The notes under the pieces were generated by a model. That model was given only the letters and a program-made list of their open reading frames with translations, was not told the DNA's origin and searched no databases. A program made the translations under genes and the position numbers. A stretch of DNA of 11,439 nt from CAVQGF01 sp045807945. GTDB lineage: Bacteria; Acidobacteriota; Terriglobia; Terriglobales; Acidobacteriaceae. Shown here piece by piece: positions 1-6,200 of the stretch (the stretch's first letter is position 1; each line of letters opens with the position of its first letter). The stretch covers positions 1 through 11,439 of the forward strand of contig JBJMGI010000005.1 of NCBI GenBank assembly GCA_045807945.1. Reading direction: 5' to 3'.

Positions 1-1897
1 CTTCATGATCCCGCTGCGGCGCCAGCTCATCGTGAAGGAGCACGGCAATCTTCTTTATCCGGAGGGAACCGCCTGCGCTGACGTTCTGATCGCCGGCGAT
101 AAAGGCGGGTCCATTGCCTCGCGCGTCTTCTACGGGTTGGGACTTGGCGCGCTTTACACGCTGTTCCAGAACGGAGCGCTATTTTCTGTTTGGCCCGACA
201 CTCCGGCCATCACGCCGAAGAATTTTCCCGGCGCTTCGCTGCGCTGCAACACGACCTCTGAATACCTCGGCGTCGGCTACATCATCGGACCGCGAATCGC
301 AGGCGTGCTCTTCTCTGGCGGCGTATTCGCGTGGCTGGTGGTGATGCCGGCTGTCAAATTCTTCGGCGGCCACTCGATCATCTACCCCGGCACGGTGCCG
401 ATCGACACCATGTCATCACTGGATCTGTGGAAGAGCTACATCCGTCCGATGGGCGCGGGCGCGGTTGCCGCGGCCGGGTTGATCACGCTCCTCAAGACGA
501 CCCCGACTATCATCGCCGCGCTGCGCGCGGGAGCAAAAGACTTAGGCAAAGGCGCGAAGGATGCCGTCGGGACTCTGCGCACTGACATGGATATGAGCAT
601 GAAGGTCGCACTCGGCGGCGCACTGCTGGTGATGCTCATGATGTGGGCGATGCTCACTTTCAAACCTGTTCCGGGCGCTTACACCTCGGCTGGGGCAAAC
701 GTCGCGGCGGCGATTTTCGTCGTCATCTTCGGATTCCTCTTCGTCACGGTTTCCTCGCGCATCACCGGATTGATCGGCACGTCTTCGAACCCGATCTCGG
801 GAATGGCGATCGCGACGTTAATGGCGACTTGCGCGGTCTTCCTGATCCTGCATTGGACGGCTGCCGCGTTCGGAGCTCTGGCGATCTCGATCGGCGGCGT
901 GGTTTGCATCGCCTCTGCGAATGCCGGCAACACTTCACAGGATTTGAAAACGGGATATCTCGTCGGCGCGACTCCGCGCAATCAGCAGATCGGATTGCTG
1001 GTGGGAGTGGCGATCTCCGTTTTGGCCATCGGCCTCACCCTGATCGGCATGAACAAAGGTCTTGCCTATTACAAGGCAATGAGCCCCACCGCGATCAACG
1101 TCAACGATCTGCCGCCGGGCGTGGACATTCAAAGCAAGTCGCTCGACCTCGATCATCCGCAGATCCGCGTGCGCACCACCGACCAGGGCGAGATATCGAA
1201 AGCTGCCGGAAATTACTGGCTCCTGAATGCTCTTGGCTCGAAGGAGCTGCCGGACGGCAAATATCTCTACGATCCGCAAACGCAAAAAATAGACGTGCAA
1301 TGGGTGCAAGGGATCGGTAGCGAAAAGGCGCCTGCTCCGCAGGCCCGGCTGATGGCCACGGTGATCAGCGGCATCTTGAATCAGCGACTGCCGTGGGGAT
1401 TGGTGATGCTCGGGGTCTTCCTCGTGGTGGGAGTGGAGCTGCTGGGAATCCGTTCGCTGTCGTTCGCGGTAGGTTTCTACATTGATATTGCGACGACGTG
1501 CGCAATGTTCATCGGAGGAATGGTGCGTTGGATGGTGGATTCGCGCACCAAGAAATTCGGCGGACATCCCATCGAAACCGACGTAAGCCCCGGTTCGCTA
1601 TTCGCTAGTGGCTTGATCGCTGCCGGCGGCATCGTCGGCCTGATTGGTATCGCGTTTGCATATCTCGAGACAACTATGCGGGACGCGGGCACAGCTATTT
1701 CAACACAACACGCTGACACGCTGCGGCACACCCTCGGTTGGGGAGCCACTCCAGACGGCCATTACCGCCTTGCCAATCTGCTGGGCGGCAGCACTGCTGT
1801 TGCAAACATCATCGGCATTTTAATGTTCTTCGTCCTGGCGGGTGCGCTCTATCACTACGCGCGCAAGCCGCTGGGCGAGGGTGAAATAGCAGAGTAG
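1..1897 (+). CDS. OPT-family oligopeptide/metal-chelate transporter, 5'-truncated by the window edge
   Basis: This is a polytopic inner-membrane protein of the OPT superfamily, whose members take up oligopeptides or metal chelates by proton coupling. The frame is open through the left edge, so the ATG at base 5 is internal and the N-terminal segment is missing. Counting from that Met, three OPT signatures are visible: LYPEGTAC at 17-24, SNPISGM at 261-267, and the QDLKTGYLVGATP block at 312-324. Many hydrophobic helices fill the 630 residues, and the end is short and charged. A soluble stretch of about 84 residues (358-441) interrupts the membrane helices before the family's APQA motif at 444-447. 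The stop is directly followed by the stop of the converging gene. Membership of the family is clear; the substrate cannot be read from sequence. Confidence 0.93.
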   Translation, partial: FMIPLRRQLIVKEHGNLLYPEGTACADVLIAGDKGGSIASRVFYGLGLGALYTLFQNGALFSVWPDTPAITPKNFPGASLRCNTTSEYLGVGYIIGPRIAGVLFSGGVFAWLVVMPAVKFFGGHSIIYPGTVPIDTMSSLDLWKSYIRPMGAGAVAAAGLITLLKTTPTIIAALRAGAKDLGKGAKDAVGTLRTDMDMSMKVALGGALLVMLMMWAMLTFKPVPGAYTSAGANVAAAIFVVIFGFLFVTVSSRITGLIGTSSNPISGMAIATLMATCAVFLILHWTAAAFGALAISIGGVVCIASANAGNTSQDLKTGYLVGATPRNQQIGLLVGVAISVLAIGLTLIGMNKGLAYYKAMSPTAINVNDLPPGVDIQSKSLDLDHPQIRVRTTDQGEISKAAGNYWLLNALGSKELPDGKYLYDPQTQKIDVQWVQGIGSEKAPAPQARLMATVISGILNQRLPWGLVMLGVFLVVGVELLGIRSLSFAVGFYIDIATTCAMFIGGMVRWMVDSRTKKFGGHPIETDVSPGSLFASGLIAAGGIVGLIGIAFAYLETTMRDAGTAISTQHADTLRHTLGWGATPDGHYRLANLLGGSTAVANIIGILMFFVLAGALYHYARKPLGEGEIAE

Positions 1898-2431
1898 CTA
1901 AGCACCCTTCGGAGCCCAAAGCGATAGTGGCGGAGGATTGTCATTCCAGATCTCGTTGCTCACGGCGACCGAGGAGTAGATCTGCCACTTGTCTCCGGTT
2001 TTCTTCCACTTGTCCTTGGTGACCCATAGGGCGAAGCCTTTCTGGCTTTTACCGTCCTCGCTTTTTCGTTCGTACTCTAACCGCTCTAGGATCACCGCCT
2101 CCCATGCGTCCCCCGCAGCTTCGACCGTGAGTACGATCGGATCGAAGCGCGTGAGTCTCCCTTTCGGAGAGACGGTGGAGATGAGGTCGATGAATTCCTG
2201 GCGCGAGACTTTCTTTTCTGGAAGCTGCACAAAGAAATCCGGCGACAGCATCTTCTCGAAGGTGGCGCGGTCATGGGCAACACGGGCCTCGCCCCACGCG
2301 GTGTTGCCGTCTTGAATCACCTTTCTCACTTCGGCAGCGGCCGGATCGGGTTTTCGCTGCTGCCCAAAAGCGAACGTCGCAAGACCGAAGATCAGCACTG
2401 CACCGCACCTTAACGAACGAAAGCGACTCAT
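1898..2431 (-). CDS. Exported NTF2-like / DUF4440-type protein
   Basis: This 177-residue protein has a signal peptide: basic start, hydrophobic core at about 10-22, and likely cleavage after AFG at residue 23. The mature part resembles the SnoaL/DUF4440 NTF2-like fold. It has an N-terminal helix, then a segment about a poorly defined outcome ('SPDFFVQLPEKKVSRQEF', 65-82 or so), and alternating strands rich in W, Y and K ending in 'KWQIYSSVAVS'. Such domains can bind small ligands or act as small isomerases, but many have no assigned function and no catalytic residues can be named here. The start is supported by a GGAGG 13 bases upstream (2445-2449), which is rather far. The gene is divergent from the SDR gene and converges on the OPT gene with no spacer. 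Confidence 0.85.
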   Translation of the reverse strand: MSRFRSLRCGAVLIFGLATFAFGQQRKPDPAAAEVRKVIQDGNTAWGEARVAHDRATFEKMLSPDFFVQLPEKKVSRQEFIDLISTVSPKGRLTRFDPIVLTVEAAGDAWEAVILERLEYERKSEDGKSQKGFALWVTKDKWKKTGDKWQIYSSVAVSNEIWNDNPPPLSLWAPKGA

Positions 2432-2444
2432 GAGCGATTCAAAG

Positions 2445-2449
2445 CCTCC
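2445..2449 (-). promoter_or_regulatory. Distant Shine-Dalgarno for the DUF4440-type gene
   Basis: GGAGG on the minus strand lies 13 bases before the ATG at 2431, longer than the usual 5-9. No closer in-frame ATG or GTG with a better site was seen, so this start is kept. Confidence 0.4.
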
Positions 2450-2571
2450 AACTCTCCGACGGTGTAAGTGCGATAACGTCCTGTTTTATGTGACGAAGCG
2501 CAACGATAGAGGGACGGTTTGCGACGGCTCTGAATCCGCAGCGGGTCGATGAGAGTCTCATCCACCTTAGC

Positions 2572-2576
2572 GGAGG
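2572..2576 (+). promoter_or_regulatory. Shine-Dalgarno for the SDR gene
   Basis: A perfect GGAGG with a 7-base spacer to the ATG at 2584 fixes the start of the dehydrogenase-like gene. The rest of the 152-base divergent intergenic region (2432-2583) shows no clear promoter hexamers by eye. Confidence 0.7.
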
Positions 2577-2583
2577 TCTCTGG

Positions 2584-3303
2584 ATGGGAAGCGTGAACAA
2601 GAGCAGGGTGGTCGTGGTGGGAGGCAGTTCCGGCATTGGCTTGGCGACAGCCGCGCACTTGCATGGTGCGGGTGCGAGTGTCGTGATTGCGAGCCGCTCG
2701 CTGCCCAAGCTAGAAAAAGCCGAGCAGCTTATCGGCAAAGTTGAGAAGCATGCGCTGGACGTCACGTCGGACAGAGACGTAGAAAGCTTCTTTGAAAAAA
2801 TCGGCAGCTTCGACCACCTGGTGATCTCCTCTGCCGGCGTCGCGGTAGCTCCATTTCTGGAAATGAAGATCGAAGCCGCCAAGGAGTTCTTCGAGAGTAA
2901 GTTCTGGGGCTCTTACCGGCTTGCCTTTTACGGCGCTCCACGCATCGCAAGAAATGGCTCGATCACATTGATCTCCGGTGCTGCCAGCCACCGCGCCGCA
3001 CCGACTTTGGCAGCTGGGAGTGCCATCAATGCTGCGCTGGAAGCATTCGGCCGCACTCTGGCGGTGGAACTCGCTCCTATTCGCGTCAACACGATCGCCC
3101 CTGGGCTGATTGAGACACCCGTGTGGAACGACTTCATGACGGAAGAAGCCAAGCAGGCATTCTTCGCGGAAGCCTCGGCCAAGTTGCCACTCAAACGCAT
3201 TGGGAAAGGGGAGGACATCGCTCGCGCCGTCCAGCACATGATCGAAAACACCTACACCACCGGTTCGGTGCTGGTCGTCGATGGCGGCTACCTTCAGGTG
3301 TAG
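2584..3303 (+). CDS. SDR-family protein lacking the canonical catalytic residues
   Basis: This is a classical-length (239 residue) short-chain dehydrogenase/reductase fold, probably cytosolic and nucleotide-binding. The glycine-rich motif GGSSGIG is at 13-19, the DV adenine-ring motif at 59-60, SSAG (usual NNAG) at 82-85, the RVNTIAPG segment at 167-174, and a VDGGY-type end. Ungapped alignment to the family pattern puts G145 at the catalytic Tyr and N149 at the catalytic Lys (GSAIN in place of YxxxK), G132 at the Ser (S131 is adjacent), and K106 at the helix alpha-4 Asn. The usual proton-relay tetrad is therefore absent. Known non-canonical SDR subgroups of unknown function, such as the Lin1944-like group, share this feature. 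The strong GGAGG supports the start. It may bind NAD(P) without classical dehydrogenation, or use other residues. Fold certain, activity unknown. Confidence 0.92.
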   Translation: MGSVNKSRVVVVGGSSGIGLATAAHLHGAGASVVIASRSLPKLEKAEQLIGKVEKHALDVTSDRDVESFFEKIGSFDHLVISSAGVAVAPFLEMKIEAAKEFFESKFWGSYRLAFYGAPRIARNGSITLISGAASHRAAPTLAAGSAINAALEAFGRTLAVELAPIRVNTIAPGLIETPVWNDFMTEEAKQAFFAEASAKLPLKRIGKGEDIARAVQHMIENTYTTGSVLVVDGGYLQV

Positions 3304-3335
3304 CGGTTGCAGCGACGCGATTTTCCACCCTAACT

Positions 3336-3422
3336 GCGAAAGCTTATGTCGTCGGTTTCCGTCCGACCCGCCGTCCATTTAGGAATGAATAGCGCTCCAT
3401 GCGAACCGACGTAATCACGCCC
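3336..3422 (+). repeat. Direct repeat copy A: decayed duplicate of the E2 promoter, RBS and first codons
   Basis: This 87-base segment aligns with 6138-6224, the promoter, ribosome-binding site and first eight codons of the E2 gene. My hand alignment gives about 72 identities in 88 columns with two single-base gaps. Shared blocks include GCGAAAG, AGGAA, TAGCGCTCCATG and ACCGACGTAATCA. The -10 box of the intact copy (TATAAT) is damaged here. The start codon at 3399 opens a 26-codon vestigial frame (MRTDVITPS..., compared with MPTDVIMPQ... in E2) that runs into the terminator and stops at 3477-3479. Weaker similarity may extend about 15 bases further upstream in both copies. Together with copy B it brackets the SBBP gene. 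Confidence 0.75.
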
Positions 3423-3430
3423 TCAGCCAG

Positions 3431-3464
3431 AAAAAAGAGCCTGCATCGCTGCGGGCTCCTTTTT
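3431..3464. terminator. Bidirectional intrinsic terminator
   Basis: The stem is GAGCC-(T)-GCA / TGC-(G)-GGCTC at 3437-3458 with loop TCGC and one G-T pair. Six A (3431-3436) precede it and five T (3460-3464) follow it, so it can end transcription from both sides. It sits between the converging SDR and SBBP genes, where both need an end. Confidence 0.85.
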
Positions 3465-3472
3465 GGAGCGAC

Positions 3473-5983
3473 TCAGTGAACAGTGATGTTCACGGTTGAA
3501 TGGAAATATCCCGCCGAGTCTTGCGCTTGCACAGTCACGCGATGCGTGCCCGTGCTCATGCTCAAGCTGGTCGAGATGGTGCTAGTGGACGTCTTCTCAT
3601 ACTTCTTCACTCCATCCACATACACTTGCATCACCTTGATGGCAGACGATCCTGGTTTGGCAGTTGCCGAGATCTGCACCGGCGACGAAACCGTTGAGCT
3701 GTTCGCTGGTGAGCAGATGTGAATGGTGCGCGCGGTGGACGGAGTGGAGCAAGTGGTCGTGCTTGTAGCCGGGAAGCTGAGCTTCATCACGAAACCATCC
3801 GTTTGCCCCCGCAGCGTCTTTTGGATGGCATTGCTGCTCACAGGAAAATTGCTGGACGCGGTGCCACCGGCTACAACTGCGCTCGGACTAGGGGTAAGCG
3901 CCAATCCGTAGGCCGCCTCATTCTGCGATCCACCGATGTAACTGGAATACAGCAAGGTTGAACCGGTGGAGTTCAGGCGAAAGAGAATGCCGTCCTTGTA
4001 GTCGCAGTCATTCATGAATTGGCTTTGTGAAAAAGTTTTGCAGTTCGTTTGATCGGAACTCCCCGGACCGCCCGGCGCTGTTCGTCGCAACGCATCCGAG
4101 GTGGTTGGGAAGTGGGCGGAATCGGTATTACCAACAACGAATACAGACCCATTCCCGTCGATGCGGATTCTTTCCCCAACCTCCCGGTCTTCGCCCCCAA
4201 CATAAGTTGAGAAGACCAGTCCGCTGCCACTTGCGTTGATTTTGGTGACAAACATATCCGGCAGGCCGCTGGCATTCAGGCTTCGGCTATAGACTCCAGC
4301 GGACGTGGGGAAATTGGTGGACCTGGTGTACCCGGTCAGATAGCTGTTCCCGCTTGCGTCCAACGTTACGGACTTCGCTGCGTCATCTCCATTGCCGCCC
4401 AGGTAGGTGGAATAAACAAGCGAGCTGGCTCCGGCCGCGTTGGTGTTGAACTTGGCGGCAAATGCGTCACCATCTGTTGCCCCACCGCCAAAAGTCTTTT
4501 GGAGGGCAGTGCTGCTGCTAACCGGAAAATTTGCCGAACTTGTCGAGCCACTGACGTACATCTGGCCACCAGAAGTCGCAACTCCCGTACCCTGGTCGTC
4601 CTGTGTGCCTCCCAGGTACGACAGATAAAGAATGGAATCGTTACCAGTCTTCGTGGTATCGAGCTTGGCTACGATCGCGTCAAATCCACCACTCAGGGCT
4701 GGTTGAAATGCGTTCGAAGTGCTCGGAAGTGATGGACTGTTGCTCTTGCCGACCACATAAGCAATGCCGCTCGCGCCCACCGCGATATCCTTGAAATAAG
4801 TATCGTTGATCCCGTCGCCGAGGAAGAATTCGTAGTCGAGCGCGGAACCGGTTGCGTTCAACACGTCAACTTCTCCGGCAGCACAAAAACAATCTCCTGC
4901 AAGTGTGTCCTTACGGGAGAACGCAATGAAAGCGCGATTATTCGAATCGACGGCGATGCCGCCGCTCGCAAAGTCACTGACGAAAAACTCGATATAAGTG
5001 GAATACACCAGGCTTCCACTACCGCTGCTCAGCTTAGTCACCACTGTCCCATGGGGACATCCGCCATTTGGATCGCAGCCACTATGAGCTGTTTCAGAAT
5101 ATGCGCCCGGCGTTGTGGGGTAATCGAAAGATGTGGTGACTCCAAGCAAGTACGCGTTCCCCGAGGAATCTACCGCCGCCGCACCGAATGCATCGGCCCC
5201 ACCATGAGGATCGGTATCTTCACTTGTCGTCCCGAAACTGCCTCCGAGATAGGTTGAGTACACCAGGGTGGGATCGATGATCAGCGTCTTAGTGCGATCA
5301 TAATCCGCAAGCTTGAACGCGACGCGGTTATGGTTCAACAGAGTGTAGCTTGAACCAACTTTCCTCTTGCTCTCCCCGAACTGCTGGTACGCCGCAGGTT
5401 TCAACCACGCGATCTTCCGATTCCCCACCTTGATGATCAGATTCCCATCAGCATCCGTGGCAAGCGATTCAGCGCCCGAGATCTCCATCTGAATCTTTGA
5501 CGGATCAGCTCCGGGCGCGACTTCGAAGTCGTACTCCAGCTTGCGCGCTCCTCCGTAGTACACCAGATCGATACCGTTGTAGACACTCGCGTAACGCACC
5601 CTTGCAAACGTGGGGACGCCGGTGATGTTCTTCGCCGGGTCCTTGGGGTTCAGATAATTCACAATGCCCGGCTGCTTTTCTTCACCGCTCATCACGGAAT
5701 CCTGGTTGGAGCCAAGCAGACTCGTCTTCAGCACAGCGCCGTTCCTGGAAGAAGTCGGGAAGAACTGCAACACAGTTTCATTGTGATTCAGAAACAGGTT
5801 ATAGGCCTTCTCCCGCGCAATGAACTGGACCTGTGACGGTGCTTGACCCGCGTTTTGCTGGAAGGTGATGGCGACTCCCCGAGTGTACGAGTTAGGCGTC
5901 AGATTACTCGTGGCCGCCACAGAGAAAGATGTACTGAGCGAAAAGATGCCGGCAAGAAGGAGCATCCTGGTGCGAGCAGGCAT
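3473..5983 (-). CDS. Exported SBBP-repeat beta-propeller protein with C-terminal Ig-like domain
   Basis: This 836-residue protein has a signal peptide (cleavage after about SVAA, residue 24). An N-terminal domain (about 30-235) typical of SBBP proteins follows, with a QQNAGQ segment and an LVYYGG...LEYDF core. From residue 240 there are seven tandem units opening with a YSTYLGG-like strand and carrying D-x-x-GN-x-Y-x-x-G and FP-T/V-S motifs; seven would close a propeller. Unit 2 (YSTYIEFF) and unit 3 (YEFFLG) are the most degenerate. The last 95 or so residues, after a Thr/Ser-rich linker with CSTPS and HICSP, form an Ig-like domain ending in a Val-rich strand. Role unknown; surface or secreted binding is plausible. 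An AAGGA six bases before the ATG supports the start. The bracketing direct repeats suggest that it arrived as a unit. Confidence 0.93.
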   Translation of the reverse strand: MPARTRMLLLAGIFSLSTSFSVAATSNLTPNSYTRGVAITFQQNAGQAPSQVQFIAREKAYNLFLNHNETVLQFFPTSSRNGAVLKTSLLGSNQDSVMSGEEKQPGIVNYLNPKDPAKNITGVPTFARVRYASVYNGIDLVYYGGARKLEYDFEVAPGADPSKIQMEISGAESLATDADGNLIIKVGNRKIAWLKPAAYQQFGESKRKVGSSYTLLNHNRVAFKLADYDRTKTLIIDPTLVYSTYLGGSFGTTSEDTDPHGGADAFGAAAVDSSGNAYLLGVTTSFDYPTTPGAYSETAHSGCDPNGGCPHGTVVTKLSSGSGSLVYSTYIEFFVSDFASGGIAVDSNNRAFIAFSRKDTLAGDCFCAAGEVDVLNATGSALDYEFFLGDGINDTYFKDIAVGASGIAYVVGKSNSPSLPSTSNAFQPALSGGFDAIVAKLDTTKTGNDSILYLSYLGGTQDDQGTGVATSGGQMYVSGSTSSANFPVSSSTALQKTFGGGATDGDAFAAKFNTNAAGASSLVYSTYLGGNGDDAAKSVTLDASGNSYLTGYTRSTNFPTSAGVYSRSLNASGLPDMFVTKINASGSGLVFSTYVGGEDREVGERIRIDGNGSVFVVGNTDSAHFPTTSDALRRTAPGGPGSSDQTNCKTFSQSQFMNDCDYKDGILFRLNSTGSTLLYSSYIGGSQNEAAYGLALTPSPSAVVAGGTASSNFPVSSNAIQKTLRGQTDGFVMKLSFPATSTTTCSTPSTARTIHICSPANSSTVSSPVQISATAKPGSSAIKVMQVYVDGVKKYEKTSTSTISTSLSMSTGTHRVTVQAQDSAGYFHSTVNITVH

Positions 5984-5989
5984 AGCAGT

Positions 5990-5994
5990 TCCTT
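5990..5994 (-). promoter_or_regulatory. Shine-Dalgarno for the SBBP gene
   Basis: AAGGA on the minus strand lies about 6 bases before the ATG at 5983, favouring the first Met over an internal Met seven residues in. Confidence 0.6.
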
Positions 5995-6026
5995 TTAGGG
6001 GGAGCAGTCTTGTACCAGAAGAGATG

Positions 6027-6049
6027 CCGCCTTGCTGCAGCGGTTTGCC
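6027..6049 (-). other. Possible structured leader of the SBBP gene
   Basis: On the minus strand, about 45 bases upstream of the SBBP start, GGCAAACC runs into a hairpin with CCGC/GCGG arms and a nine-base loop. GGCAAACC followed by a hairpin is a hallmark of the c-di-GMP-I riboswitch, but the companion block GACGCAAAGCC is not found downstream. It is recorded as a possible RNA element only. Confidence 0.2.
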
Positions 6050-6067
6050 ATACGGATGGGGCCTGAG

Positions 6068-6095
6068 AAATAGATGTGACGATTCGTATCTATTT
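6068..6095. promoter_or_regulatory. Inverted repeat in the divergent SBBP/E2 control region
   Basis: Perfect 8-base arms AAATAGAT and ATCTATTT are separated by 12 bases. Inside these, ACG and CGT can extend the pairing around a short ATT centre. It lies 85 bases upstream of the SBBP start and about 50 bases upstream of the E2 -10 box. It could be an operator for a dimeric regulator or an RNA hairpin in the SBBP leader. Sequence shows the symmetry; the function is inferred. Confidence 0.45.
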
Positions 6096-6146
6096 TTCTG
6101 GGATACAGAGAGAACGCCCGGTTTCCCAAGCCTTAAGGCGAAAGTT

Positions 6147-6152
6147 TATAAT
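6147..6152 (+). promoter_or_regulatory. Consensus -10 box for the E2 gene
   Basis: A perfect TATAAT lies 48 bases before the E2 start codon. No convincing -35 is present at 17 bases upstream (only TCCCAA around 6124), so an activator or a weak -35 is possible. Confidence 0.5.
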
Positions 6153-6183
6153 TGTGGGTTTCCATCGGACTCGCCGTAGATTC

Positions 6184-6190
6184 AGGAAGG
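6184..6190 (+). promoter_or_regulatory. Shine-Dalgarno for the E2 gene
   Basis: AGGAAGG lies ten bases before the ATG at 6201. That ATG begins directly at the lipoyl domain, as expected for E2 proteins. Confidence 0.6.
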
Positions 6191-6200
6191 ATAGCGCTCC

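Noticed and set aside
643..1320. A 225-residue plus-strand frame inside the OPT gene
   Set aside because: Its Arg/His-rich, low-hydrophobic composition is typical of an out-of-frame reading of a GC-rich membrane-protein gene.
2428..2664. A 78-residue minus-strand frame overlapping the start of the DUF4440-type gene by ATGA
   Set aside because: It runs into the SDR start with its strong GGAGG, shows no domain pattern, and the overlap appears to be chance.
5984..6060. Complete c-di-GMP-I riboswitch upstream of the SBBP gene
   Set aside because: Only GGCAAACC and one hairpin are present; the conserved GACGCAAAGCC block is not found, so the call was lowered to a possible RNA element.
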